Assembly: GCA_028753945.1 (NCBI GenBank)
Contig: JAPNXP010000001.1
Span: 17,164,501 to 17,228,500 of the forward strand
Direction of reading: 5' to 3'
DNA length: 64,000 bases
DNA from: Hexactinellida sp. DTS-2022
Taxonomy: Eukaryota; Porifera; Hexactinellida
The translations under genes were made by a program, and so were the position numbers. A model generated the notes under the pieces. That model searched no databases and had not been told where the DNA came from. It saw nothing but the letters and a program-made list of their open reading frames with translations. This document shows positions 22,428 through 34,433 of the stretch, piece by piece; positions within the stretch are counted from its first letter, which is position 1; each line of letters begins with the position of its first letter.

Positions 22428-23936
22428 ATGTACATTCTACCTTTTATCTATTACTTCTTAACGCCGCTTTTACTCACCGTTTTTGTCGTAAAAGTTCATT
22501 CTGTTTGGAAGAGGAGATCCCTATTAAACAGTATCCCTGGACCAAAATTGCACCCCCTCTGGGGTACACTCGGATTATTCGGAAATGACGAGCGTGGAAT
22601 TAGACATCTCGAGACTTATGCAAATGAGCACAGAGAAGCTAAAATATTGAGATTAAGGCGTGGTCCATTCCATTATGTGGTGAGGGTAATGGACCCTGAA
22701 TTGGCTGCCAGAGTGCTATCGATGGGACCAGATTTGGCACCAAAGAATCTGTTCGGTTATACCATTTTAACTGCGTTCTTAGGATTCGGACTGTTGGTGA
22801 TAAACTCTAAGAAATGGTTCTCACGGAGACGGTTGCTAACACCGGCATTCCATCTGGGCATAATAGAGTCCTACATGTCTATCTACAACAATACAACAGA
22901 CGTGTTGTTGAGTAAATGGGAGTCCCTCACCGCATCCAGCGAAGACAATACTGCTATTGTTGATGTTTGTAAAGAATCTACACTCTACACACTAGATGTT
23001 ATCCTACAGTGTGCTTGTTCGTACGAATCTAACTGTCAACTAGAGGGGAGTAGTAAAACCGTTAGGGAGTATATTTCTGCCATTTTTGATTCATCCAGGC
23101 TCTCAATAGAGCAGTTAAATTACCTTCCTAACTTGCTTCCCTTCTACTTCAGGCTGTCTGCTAGTGGACAGAGGTGGCGCACAGTGTGTAGCAGGATTAA
23201 GCAGGAATCTCTTAAGGTAGTGCAAGCACGGAGAAGAGCCATCATGTCTGGCGATAAAACTGTCAAAGAGAGACCCGACTTTATCGATATTCTCCTCACG
23301 TCACCAGATTCTAGCGGGAACACGCTCTCAGATGACGACATCATGAGCGAGATGAATACATTTCTGTTTGAGGGACACGACACCACGGCAGCTGGCATAT
23401 CCTGGACCCTGTATCTCCTGGGACAGCATGCGGATATACAGAAACAGTGTAGGGAGGAGATAAGGACTGTATTGGGAGATAGGAAGAGAGTTGAGTGGCG
23501 TGACTTGGATGCTCTCGAGTTCACTTCCATGTGCATCAAAGAATCCATGAGGCTGTACCCTCCTGTCCCATTTATTAGTCGTATTATTAACGAAGACATG
23601 AAGGTAGATGATTATATAATTCCAAAAGGAACACCTGTTACCGTTCCAATCATCCTGCTACATCGTCACCCTAAATATTGGGAGAACCCAGACAAGTTTG
23701 ACCCAACAAGATTCTACAGTCAGAAACCTGGTGGCACCAATTTCTCATACATTCCATTCTCAGCTGGTCACAGGAACTGTATTGGACAGAAGTTCGCAAT
23801 GACAGAGGAGCTGATAACAGTAGCTCGTGTGATAAATTGTTTTGAACTGGAATCTATTCCTCAGGAGATCAAACGAGCCGCCCTGCTCATTCTCAAGTCT
23901 GTAGGAGGACTCAAGGTTAAACTTCGATCCGTTTAG
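22428..23936 (+). CDS. Cytochrome P450, CYP4-type
   Basis: 502 residues in a single exon, a full family length. An N-terminal hydrophobic anchor (residues 3-22) and a PGPK hinge (37-40) suggest an endoplasmic-reticulum membrane enzyme. The I helix is EMNTFLFEGHDTT (308-320), which includes Glu308 at the position where CYP4 enzymes often bind haem covalently. The K-helix ESMR is at 372-375 and the haem loop FSAGHRNCIG has Cys451 as the iron ligand. CYP4 enzymes hydroxylate fatty-acid-like substrates; the substrate here is unknown. The lack of introns suggests an ancient retrocopy or intron loss, but no coding damage is visible. A possible ATTAAA signal lies at 23991-23996. Confidence 0.93.
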   Translation: MYILPFIYYFLTPLLLTVFVVKVHSVWKRRSLLNSIPGPKLHPLWGTLGLFGNDERGIRHLETYANEHREAKILRLRRGPFHYVVRVMDPELAARVLSMGPDLAPKNLFGYTILTAFLGFGLLVINSKKWFSRRRLLTPAFHLGIIESYMSIYNNTTDVLLSKWESLTASSEDNTAIVDVCKESTLYTLDVILQCACSYESNCQLEGSSKTVREYISAIFDSSRLSIEQLNYLPNLLPFYFRLSASGQRWRTVCSRIKQESLKVVQARRRAIMSGDKTVKERPDFIDILLTSPDSSGNTLSDDDIMSEMNTFLFEGHDTTAAGISWTLYLLGQHADIQKQCREEIRTVLGDRKRVEWRDLDALEFTSMCIKESMRLYPPVPFISRIINEDMKVDDYIIPKGTPVTVPIILLHRHPKYWENPDKFDPTRFYSQKPGGTNFSYIPFSAGHRNCIGQKFAMTEELITVARVINCFELESIPQEIKRAALLILKSVGGLKVKLRSV

Positions 23937-24293
23937 TTAACCTATCTATGCTTTGTCAAATGACTATCTATTTTGTGATGTATTTGTGTTATTAAAATGT
24001 ATTCATATTCTCGTGTAATGTTTTGTTTTGTTTGTGTCATCAAATTTATTGATCCTAGTTCATCTATCTACAAGATTTTATTGTTATACCACTAGTTTTT
24101 TGTACGTATACTAGTTAAATTGCCATATTTATCTGAACCCGATTAGTTTTGTTCAGTGTTTTGCTTGGGAAAGAATGAGACATAGTACAAGCAAGAGACA
24201 GTCCTTTGATTCCCGAAAGTGCGTGATGTTGGCACCCGAGTTGCTCGCAGGCCGAACTCCAATTTTATTTCTATAATAGTATAAATAGTAAGC
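23937..24293. other. P450 3' flank
   Basis: AT-rich; contains the likely polyadenylation signal and otherwise nothing recognised. Confidence 0.35.
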
Positions 24294-25705
24294 TTGAAAT
24301 CATATCTACTATATTATAAGGACTCGATTGTTATGTGTGTGTTGCAGTGTAAGTGCGAATTTGGACACGTCAGAGGTATACCACAGTACAATTCCAGACT
24401 TCATCAATTCTTTTTTCTGAGGGGCAAGAATGGAACAACAAACAAACGTCTAGTAGCATTGAAGATCTCTATTATGCTATTAAAAAGGTCCACATTGATC
24501 AAAATCATAGTGGTAGGACCGGATTATATAAACGAATTTCATCAGAGCAGCATGGAGTGACAGAAAAGATTTGTCAGCTTTTCGTTTCCCACTGCAAGAT
24601 ATGCCAACTTAAGAAATCGAGGAAGTCCATTAAATCCCTTGTTGTCAAACCCATTTCCTCTTCGTCATATTTATTTATCTCGCGGACAGCTTGTGATTGA
24701 CTTTTCAACTGTATGTCCAGAAGAAAATGCACCCTATAAATAGCTTCTCGTACATCAAGACCATTTTAAAAAGTTTGTCCGTCTACGTGCATTAGTGAAT
24801 ACGTCTGCTGAAGAAGTTGCAAACCTCTAATGAATTTTTTCTGCGATTTGGGAGCTCCGCTTATCCTTCAGAGTGATAATGGGCGGGAGTTTAAAATTTC
24901 ACTACTGTTTAAGTCATGCTGAATGAAAACTGGCCGTCAACTAAAATCATTCATGGGAAGCCTCGTCATCCTGAAACTCAAGGCTCAGTGGAAAGAGCTA
25001 ACCAAGACATCAAACGTCACTTCACTGCCATGATGTTCGAGAACTCGGACAACTCTTGGGTTAAGTATGTTCGCCAAGTGCAATATAAGAAGAACACCAA
25101 CTTTCATAGAACAATTGGAATGACTCCGTTTCAAGCGCTTGTACATCGTAAACCCTCTCTAGGCCTCACAGAACTTGGTATTCCCATTGAAGCGATAGAT
25201 AACATCTGGAGCAAAGAAGATCTAGAACTCGTCACTGAGGAAATGAATAATCAATTTACTCCGTTGATACCTGAAAGTATGACAACCTCTGTGAAGTCCA
25301 TCACTATGACAGACAGGACTCAGTCATTACTTTATATTCAAATCCATCTGACCTTATATGGAAGAAAATATCGCTTCCTCCTTCGTCAAATCTTCACGTT
25401 TTCGAGGAAAACGCTCACCCCGAGAGTCCAGGAATTTCGAAATTCCCACCAATAAACCCCTCCCATCAATCTCAAGATTCTATTCCACCCCAAGCATCTA
25501 TAAACGAACCCACAAATTCGATTAGCTATGAACATTTAGCAATTGACACCACCTCTCCACTGCAACCTGAGGACACACCAGAATGTGCTGAATGTAACAA
25601 CGAGACTTCAGGAGCACATCGTTGTCCAAGGTGCAAACGGTACATGCATGTTTTTTGTAGGAGATCCAATGGTGAAGAAGGATTTCTAGCTGGCATATGG
25701 TGTAC

Positions 25706-27348
25706 CATAGCATTCTATACTCTAAGGCAATGCCGCGGTTGAATGGACTTGGACCATGGAGGAACTAGTATAGTCAACTAAATATATGCAATGCAATTAT
25801 TCTTCGAAATAAGTAATCCAGGGTGCTTCTACATATGTAATTGTTTTATATTAAGGTGGTCATGTACAAGACGCATATTTTTGAGATACCACTTGGTCGA
25901 AATGACGTCACCGTATTGTCTAATAGGCAAAATATGCCAAAACTTTGAACGCATGTAAAATGTTCAATTTCGCTTTTTCAAACAAATTGCTGTGACTAAC
26001 CCATCTAGGAGTTATTTTACATAAAATATCTCAGACTCAATTATGGAATGTTACCACATTCCTCTGTTGCCTTGGAAACGTGAATTCAATGATTGAGGTA
26101 ATATCTCGAGTAGGAATAGTCACAGCTTGGTCAATGGATCCAATCGATAGCCCGTCCTTAAATTCCTAATCAATGATAATACATTTCGATGCTCTATCTC
26201 CAACCAATTTATGCAAAATGTGTATAATCATTTGAATGTATATTACAATAATCACAATTCTCACAAAATTCGTCGGAGATAGAGCATCGAAATGTATTAT
26301 CATCAGGGTTGGGTTCAAGTACATTTGAAAGTACTTAAGTACAAGTACTACTACTTTTCAGATATTCAAGTACAATACAAGTACAAGTACAGGTAAATTA
26401 AAGTACTTAAGTACAAGTACACGTACAATGAAAAAATTAGGAAAATACTTAAGTACAAGTACAAGTACTTCCCAAGCTCTTATGATAAATCTCTCGTACT
26501 AATAGTAGAAATTGCTAAATACATAGTTTATATAGTATCATCCAAATCTATTTAATTGATTTAGCAGTAGTCATTGACACGAACACAATTCCTAGTATAC
26601 TAAGTATTAAGTAACACTACTTTATTTGAGATGGGATTTGAGGAACATCAATGATGTGTGTTGGAAATATATTGAATGATAAAAAAGTCACGAGTAACAA
26701 GTACTCAAGTACAAGTGCAAGTACTTTAGAAAAATGAGGAAAGTAATTAAGTACAAGTACAAGTACAACGGAAAAATGGTGAAAGTACTTAAGTACAAGT
26801 ACAAGTACTCAGAAAATGTACTTAATTACAGAAGTACTTAAGTAAATTGTACTTGAACCCAACCCTGATTATCATTGATTAGGAATTTAAGGACGGGCTA
26901 TCGATTGGATCCATTGACCAAGCTGTGACTATTCCTACTCGAGATATTACCTCAATCATTGAATTCACGTTTCCAAGGCAACAGAGGAATGTGGTAACAT
27001 TCCATAATTGAGTCTGAGATATTTTATGTAAAATAACTCCTAGATGGGTTAGTCACAGCAATTTGTTTGAAAAAGCGAAATTGAACATTTTACATGCGTT
27101 CAAAGTTTTGGCATATTTTGCCTATTAGACAATACGGTGACGTCATTTCGACCAAGTGGTATCTCAAAAATATGCGTCTTGTACATGACCACCTTAATAT
27201 AAAACAATTACATATGTAGAAGCACCCTGGATTACTTATTTCGAAGAATAATTGCATTGCATATATTTAGTTAACTATACTAGTTCATCCATGGTCCAAG
27301 TCCATTCAACCGCGGCATTTCCTTAGGCTTAGAGTGTAGAATGCTATG
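25706..27348. mobile_element. Palindromic P-family element, 7-bp TSD
   Basis: The ends begin CATAGCATTCTATAC and carry TAAGG further in, like the P element at 30595-34774, and are flanked by GGTGTAC on both sides (25699-25705, 27349-27355). The two arms of about 550 bp are complementary. Removing the element and one TSD restores an open frame through WCTKCDL in the interrupted integrase relic, which confirms the 7-bp duplication. No coding sequence. A hAT MITE occupies the spacer. Confidence 0.85.
26304..26867. mobile_element. hAT MITE with AAGTAC minisatellite, 8-bp TSD
   Basis: The ends are CAGGGTTGGGTTCAAGTAC and the complement, with ATTATCAT duplicated (26296-26303 and 26868-26875). The interior is rich in GTACTTAAGTACAAGTAC. 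It lies in the centre of the palindromic P-family element and is the youngest layer of this three-level nest. Confidence 0.9.
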
Positions 27349-27848
27349 GGTGTACTAAGTGTGACTTGCATCGGTTACAACGAGAAAGTTAAGTGGAACG
27401 GATTGTAATTAAACGTCGCCAGAACAAACTCCATAGCAGGATGCTCAAGAGTAGCGCGAGTAAAGTGACTTCAGCCGATGTTGGAGATACAGTCATAATT
27501 CCAATATCAAAGCCCGATGTCATGATTCCACTTGGGAGCAAAAACCTGATGGGTGTAATAATTGATAAAGATGAAGATCTGTATAGAATCGGTACTGATC
27601 AAGGAAAGTTGGATTCCAGATATACACGCAATCAGTTTGATGTTTGTCAGACAAAGTTCCAGAAAATTGATTCTGTTCCTGATGCTATAATTTCGCAGAC
27701 CACAGCAATGCAAAATGCATCAATGTTCGTTCTGAAATCTTGTAAGTGTAAGAATTGCTCAAATTTAAGATGTTCCTGCAGAAGATCGAAGATGAGTTCC
27801 AATTCAAGGTGCCATAATGGGAAAGCTTGTAGAAATAAGCACATCTAG

Positions 27849-29028
27849 ATATCTAGATTTTTTCGTGATTAGTATTTTAGCAGTAATTCGCAAATAACCT
27901 TCCTTCACCCCCATATGTGGGTGTTTCCTACGTTGTTTGAAATTAATTATGATACAATTAGATAATCAATAGTTCGTACACTTCGTACTTACACCAGTGT
28001 AAGTACTAAGTACGAATCAATTAGTGATCTATTGATTCGCACTTACACCAGTGTAATCGCGAATACACTAACAACTTTGTGTATTCGCGAATACACCAAA
28101 TTCGTACTTATACTGCAACATGTGTACTCATTTTTACAAATTTACAATACTATTACTATTTATTTTTGTTTACTAATGAGTTAACCGTTTGGAACTTTTC
28201 GATTAACCATAAAAATCATAAGTTCGAATGTCTTACAAGAAATTCACTAATTAAAGTTGATCAATAATATATTCATTTCATTTCATCCAATCAAAAAACA
28301 ATTGATACAATGAATATTGAATAATATTTTGTAGGTACATCCTGGGAGGGCATTAGAATAGTAGTTTTGCAAACACTAATCCGAACCCTAGGAAATCGTA
28401 GATATTTTGGTTGAAACTTTCCTTTCGATCAGTGTTCAATATTGTCATACATATTTTAAATAGATTTAAGTAGCTTTCGAAAAGTAATAATATTGTAAAA
28501 TGCCAGAGAATTCCTGAATGCATGAATATTATCAGCTTTTTGTACAGACCTAAGGATATAAATATGCGTTGGGTATAAAAATCATAAAGAGGCATTGTGA
28601 GGTAACCAAAGTAGATTAGCTCTAACTAAAAAATCATCGAACAAATTGAGAAAATCTCTGGGCGCCTGGACAAAGGGCGAGAACCTTATATGATAGGAAG
28701 GTATTAAATCGTGACATCTGTCCAATATGCTTTTCGTATTAGCGAGAGTAAATTTACTGTCTGAAATATAATAAGCTCAAGAATCCTGAAAGTAAGAACC
28801 AATCATCACATTACAGACTGAATAGTATCAACACACTAGCAAGACTGGTGTAAAATTAGACGAACGTATAGTCAAATTCAAGAACAAGTAATTATAGGGA
28901 AAAGCGACAAATTTAACAAATTAGTCTATAGCCAATAAATAAATATTAAACAAGTCCTGGATGCTAATACTTACAGTGAAGATTCTGAAAAGAGTATAAG
29001 AATGAATTAAGGGCACAATTAATTATCA
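27849..29028. other. Intergenic, small palindromes near 27970-28100
   Basis: At about 27976-28100 the sequence repeats ACTTACACCAGTGTAA with ATTCGCGAATACAC, a short set of palindromes of unknown role. The rest is AT-rich, and no gene can be supported; open frames at 28079-28267 and 28353-28595 have no recognisable domain. Confidence 0.35.
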
Positions 29029-30431
29029 ATGAAAAGTTTCTTCCAACTGTCCATTCAATTCCTCAAAGGGAATACCTCTATTCTTTCTAGCAGTATCTGT
29101 GCCAGGAAATTCTCTATTAGTTTCGATTCAGATGAAGTTATCTATGCCAAATGGGGAAGAGAGAGGGCAGAGATTATCAAGAAAAAGCTGAAAACAAATA
29201 GGTTTGTTCCTATCGAGTCTAGGGAAGAAAGGGGCTTGTTCAGTTTGCAGCAGTACAAAGAAATAATGGCAGGAAAGTACCAGATGAACTACAGGTAATA
29301 CAATAGATTGATTCCATTCATGTACTATGAGTCGAAATATATTGTCTCGAATAGTAGTATGGGAAATTATTATATTTAAATATGGCTGAGGATGTTTTCA
29401 AGAAAGGAAATTAATGCACCAACTCTACTCACCTACTATTGAACACTCACCATAATTATTCGTTACTAAAATAAAAAATCGTATATTTTTTGTAAGAGGA
29501 CTAAAATAAGGAGCAATGTAATTATATACAAACTCCAGTTCTGTTTATTCGGCTGGAACTCCAATACCTGTACTATATTCCATAGGGGCCTAGAGATGAT
29601 GAAAGGACCCCTTGACGTTATTGTATTTCAGCAGCTGTTCTGGCAACTGAAGCCTCGCACTGTTATAGAGTTGGGAACATACAATGGCACGTGTGCTCTT
29701 TGGGTTAGCGACACAATGAAACTGATATCTAGTGCCTGTGCAGTATATACCATTGATGTAGACAGCTCACTGGTACTACCGGAAGTGAGAGAGCTAGCAG
29801 GAGACTCTGTTTCGTACAGGCAGGGAGATGCTAATCATATAGACAGGTATGCACTCAAAATGGTACTACAGTCGACTCCGATTAATAGAGCCACCGGTTA
29901 AAACTTAATAGATTTCACTGCTTAATCGGGTCAAAATTTCACAGGATTTAATGGACGGAATTACATTTTGGCTTAAAATATTTCGGCTAATAGATTTCTC
30001 CGCTTAATCGGGTCAAAGCGACCTGTCGACTGTATATTTATTTATTTTATGCATTGTATGCCCTTAGGGAATTCCCGCCTGATTTTATGAAACGCATAGA
30101 GCATCCCCTCGTGGTGCTAGAAGACTGCCATACCAATCTAGAAGGAGTCATAAAATACTTTGACCGATATATGGAGACAGGAGATTATTTTGTGATCGAC
30201 GATACAAATCCCATTGCTAGCAAGTTCCTGTATCTAGGCGATGAATATACGAATGAACAACCACAAGCTCGTGAATATGAACCGTTTGGACCAGGTAAAC
30301 TAAACTGTTTGAAAGAAGTGATAAGTGGCATGGGAGGCAAGTATGCAGTGGACACATATTTCACAGATATGTTTGGATATAATTCCACTAACAATTGGGA
30401 CAGTTATCTAAGGAAGATGAAGGACAACTAA
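29029..30431 (+). CDS. CmcI-like SAM-dependent methyltransferase, 3 exons
   Basis: Exons 29029-29294, 29586-29846 and 30068-30431 join in frame to 296 residues, with GT-AG introns of 291 and 221 bp. Exon 2 holds the SAM-binding motif VIELGTYNGTCALW and the acidic strand YTIDVD. Exon 3 holds LVVLEDCHTNLEGVIKYFD and DYFVIDDTNP. This order is that of the cephalosporin hydroxylase/rhamnosyl O-methyltransferase (CmcI) family. The family methylates or binds small metabolites; the substrate here is unknown. The N-terminus (residues 1-30) is Ser/Phe-rich with few acidic residues and could be a targeting peptide. Intron 2 contains a small TA-flanked MITE. An AATAAA lies at 30486-30491. Confidence 0.85.
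29869..30032. mobile_element. pogo/Tigger-type MITE in intron 2
   Basis: The ends CAGTCGACTCCG and GTCGACTG are flanked by TA on both sides. Internal TTAATCGGGTCAAA occurs in two places. The same type, with a near-identical right end, occurs at 59493-59593. It is spliced out with the intron. Confidence 0.75.
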
Positions 30432-31109
30432 ATTAAATTTATTTATTTATTCAATACTCGTATTATTTATTCTCCATAACCAGCCAATAAACATAGTGTG
30501 ACAGTATTCTTCAACTTAATTACGAGACACGTTTGGGTTACTTAATGTAGATTTGATTCATAGCAAATATTGCTACATAAATAAAGGGTATAAGCATAGC
30601 ATTCTATACATAAGGCAATGGCGCGCTTATAAATTTTTGGACCAGGGATTGGTTAGTTACTTAGATTTAGTAAAATATGTTTTTCCAATTTCTTCTTCGC
30701 TAATTGGAAATTTGGATATGTGATTCATTTACCCTACCCCTTATACCCTTTTAAAGCATCTTAAGACTATAATATTTCTGAATCCATCCTCGAATGTCTC
30801 ACATTTACGTTTTTATAGCTTTCTAATATTCCACTAATATTTCAGAAATTTATGCCAATACGATATAATAAGTTTAGTAATCATCCGTCAGGAGATGATA
30901 TGTATATAGTACGATGTAAATGCCAAATAAATAAGGTCTATTTTTAGAGATACACAATCATTGATTCAATCAAATTGCACCTTTGAATTTGTTAAATTTT
31001 TATATCCACCCATAATTGTTGTATACAAAATTTATACGAATACCATAGAAGTTCACTTTTCAGTGTAACTTTCAATTTCCACTACCTACATCACCTACCA
31101 CCACTTATT

Positions 31110-34100
31110 TTGACTATTCGGATGTCCTGTCTTGTCCCAGGCTGCAGGTCGAACTATTTAGGCGAAGAAACTACTTCAACTTTCAATTTTCCCAAAGATG
31201 AGCAATTACGCGAACAATGGTTCAGAGCCATTCCTAGACCAAGGAAGGATTATGAAGCCAACAAACACATGAAGGTATTCAATTGGAAATTTCACATCCT
31301 TAAATATACTCAATTTCATTTTTATATTTAGGTATGCATACACCATTTCAGAGAAGGAGACATCGAGAGATCACACCAATATTTTGATGGACAGCGAACT
31401 ATGACTGTTCCCCGCGATAGAGTGTCTCTAAAGAAAGGTGCGGTTCCAAGCATATTTCCTAACTGTCCTTCCTACCTATCTGATTTGAATTCAAAACCGA
31501 AGAGACTTTCAAAAAATGACAAGGAACGATTGATGATGGAACTGCCTACACTCAGAGCTTAGCTGATAACGAAGAAACAGTAGATAAGTTTCTTATTCAT
31601 TCATTTTCTGACCTTCTTTCTAAGTTGCATTTGATTGATCTCAGGAACGGTTGGATTTCTCACCATTCCATTGACAATTCTTTGCACTTTTTAAAAATTC
31701 TTATTACTGATTCCGGACCTATAATTGAACGTTCAGTTTTAATTGACCATGATTTGTTTATCAAAGCATTTGGCATTAACAATATTCCGATTTGTATTTC
31801 AAGAATTTCAATTAATGACACCCGCCAAATTGAAAGTTCACTTTATGAGGTAGATAACTTTTCCACACCAACTCATAGTGAACACGCATCTGAACATTCG
31901 ATAAACAATTATGTCAAATTAGCTATCAATGAGCTACAAAACGCAATTAACCTCGTTGAATGTGACACACTAGATCTATACGTAACTGACAATCTATTCA
32001 CCTGTACTGAATCCATAAAAATTTTGTTGTATTTTATTGTAGGACAACTGACAAATTTGATCCATTCAAACAATAACCGGCGGTATGATATATTAACTCA
32101 AGTATTTTCACTTAAAATTCACGGATTATCACCAGCATGTTATAGAAATATCCAGTCATCTAGTTGTTTAATTTTGCCACATGAGCGAAACTTGCTTCAT
32201 ATTAAAAACACTCTGGGGATAGATGGTGACTATTTTCGAATTCTAAGGAAATAACCTCTAATTTAGTGACAGGGAACGTCATGTGATACTTCAAATGGAT
32301 GAAGTTCATATACGTAGTGATGTATCATATAAAGGAGGTAGGATTTTGGGCGCAATTGATAATCCTAGAGATCCTGCAACAACCGTCTTTTCGCTGATGG
32401 TTTCAAGTTTAATGAGAAAGTTTTCAACCATCGTGCGCCTCATTCCTTTGGGTTCTTCTACTGCTGCTTATTTACATCCAATAATTACCAAAGCTATATT
32501 TGATATCGAGACTTGTGGTCTCTTTGTCGAAGCTATTTGTACTGACAACTATCCGTTAAATGTTAACCTTTATAAGTTATTTTCAGATGACGGGAAAACA
32601 TTACATCCTAAGGTTGTACATCCTTGTAATCCAGATCGTAATCTTGTATTATTTTTTGACATTGTTCATATTATCAAGTCAATTCGTAATAATTGGCTGA
32701 ATTTAAAAGATTTTGAAAAGACTTTTATATATCCCAAGTTTGATGAATGTACAACTGAAACCTCTAAATCCCTAAATCTACCTTGCACTCAGTTAAGAAT
32801 TTCTATACCTACTGCCAACATTATTTTGAATCCCAGCCAGCTGACGGGGTCTAGATATCCTACAATATGTTATGCAGCATTTGACGATCTTCGGACCCTG
32901 TTCAAAGCTGACAAATTTTCTATTATCAAGAGGGCCCCAAAATTAACATCAAAAGCATGTTGGCCATCTCAGTTAGAGCGACAGAATGTGAACTTGGCTC
33001 TGAGAATTTTTCATGAATCTACAGCTGCAGGTCTTTCTAGTTTCATTAACCATGCTAACATTGGTAACTCCCTTCAAACTGTTGATTTTCTTAACTTCAT
33101 AAATCATATTTGGAGCATCTTCAATGTTAATTGGGTCGGGAAAGACATACGTTTCAATAATCCATATCTAGCCCCACTCCACTATAACGACGAAAGATTA
33201 GTGTTTTTGGTAAATGTTGTTAAATGGCTAGATTGTTGGAGAGCTATTCCATCAACTAGGAGTAAGCTTACACCTCAAACGTTTACCAGTTTCAGACACA
33301 CTTGTCTAGCTCTTCCATTCTTAATTAATAGATTAACCTTAGAATGTGGTTATGAATATTTGCTGACATCCCGAATACAAAACGACGCATTAGAACATCA
33401 CTTTGGACTTTATCGCCAAATGTCTGGGTCCCACTATAACATATCATATTGTCAAATTTTAGAAAGTGAGCGTAAACTTCAGTTATCTAACCTTCTTAAG
33501 TTTCTATTTGTTGAACAAGCTGGTACCGATACGATATGTATTAAAGAATATTTAAAAAGTTTTGCAGATGATAATGTCGAAGAAAGACATTCAGAAATTG
33601 ATTTAGAATATTTTACAGATGAGTTGCTTTACATTACTAACCCTATATTTGATAACTCTCAAATTGAATGCCTTAACTATATTTCCGGGTATGCAGTATT
33701 TTCTTATTTTAAACAAACCTCTGAATGTTCAGTCTGCCATGATTTTTTGACTTCTCCAAAAGATATTCAAATTAATAACGATACAGGGTTTTCATTAATT
33801 AATCTGCTCGATAGAGGTTCCCTTAAATATCCATCAGAAAATGTTTATCAATCTGTCGTAACAATGTACGAAATATTTATTAAGATCGATAATCATCCTA
33901 ATTTAAGTCGTCGATTTTATGAGGGACCTTGCCGTAGAAAATTAGTCGACATTTCATTGCTCGAAATTGAAAGAAATTGCAGTGAAATATGGAGGGGGTG
34001 GTGTATATGTATGGCATCAAAATGGGATATTCTTAAGAAATTGTTAACAACAGTGGCTAATTGCATTTTATCTAAGAAAGTTAAAAAATTTAATAACATT

Positions 34101-34145
34101 GTAGTTGGTCGCGATAATTCAAAACTTCAGAAATTTTCTTCCTAA
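31110..34145 (+). CDS. THAP/P-element transposase, THAP9-like
   Basis: The THAP zinc finger (CLVPGCRSNY, FNFPKD, then VCIHHF) is split by a 57-bp intron (31275-31331) whose removal restores the reading frame. The RNase H-like catalytic part follows at 32283-34145: LQMDEVHIRS (first Asp), AICTDNYPLN (second Asp), FFDIVHIIKSIRNNW and DALEHHFGLYRQMSG. Two frame changes are visible, at about 31540-31562 and 32240-32283; the second could instead be a mini-intron. P-type transposases cut and join DNA using GTP. As it stands the protein is probably not made whole unless splicing bypasses these points. Confidence 0.8.
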
Positions 34146-34200
34146 TACTTCTTAACCTTCTAGAAATTCAACTAAAATTACTCCAGAAGTTTGCATCATT

Positions 34201-34433
34201 ACTATAACAACTAGACGAGGAGACGAGGAGCGGTGACACCAGCCAGTTAAGACGCAGCTCTCACAGATTTACTATAACAACTAGACGAGGAGACGAGGAG
34301 ACGAGGAGACGAGGAGCGGTGACACCAGCCAGTTAAGACGCAGCTCTCACAGATTTACTATAACAACTAGACGAGGAGACGAGGAGCGGTGACACCAACC
34401 AGTTAATAACGCGGCTCTCACTGCTAGGCAAAG
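34201..34433 (+). repeat. Subterminal minisatellite of the P element
   Basis: Three units of about 70 to 88 bp, each with ACTATAACAACTAGACGAGG, copies of GAGACGAG, GGTGACACCAGCCAGTTAA and CAGCTCTCAC. Copy differences are mostly in the number of GAGACGAG boxes. It lies between the transposase stop codon and the right TIR, where P elements carry transposase-binding sites, so a binding role is possible. Confidence 0.85.

Larger units (their letters stand above)
24294..27848 (+). pseudogene. Decayed KRBA2/Ginger-like integrase gene
   Basis: A plus-strand coding relic in three parts. 24294-24700 has a His/Cys integrase finger (HSGRTGLYKRI, then CKICQLKKSRKS). 24850-25455 holds the core (QSDNGREF, HGKPRHPETQGSVERANQD). 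25530-25705 and 27356-27848 hold a Cys-rich finger ending WCTKCDL, then a barrel-like domain and a C-terminal Cys cluster (CKCKNC, CSCRRSKM). The order matches the intact gene at 52216-54188, with an extra internal finger. It is interrupted by the transposon at 25706-27348 and broken in several other places. No TIRs were found. Dead. Confidence 0.75.

Noticed and set aside
23144-23599. 151-codon minus-strand frame
   Set aside because: A shadow of the P450 gene on the opposite strand.
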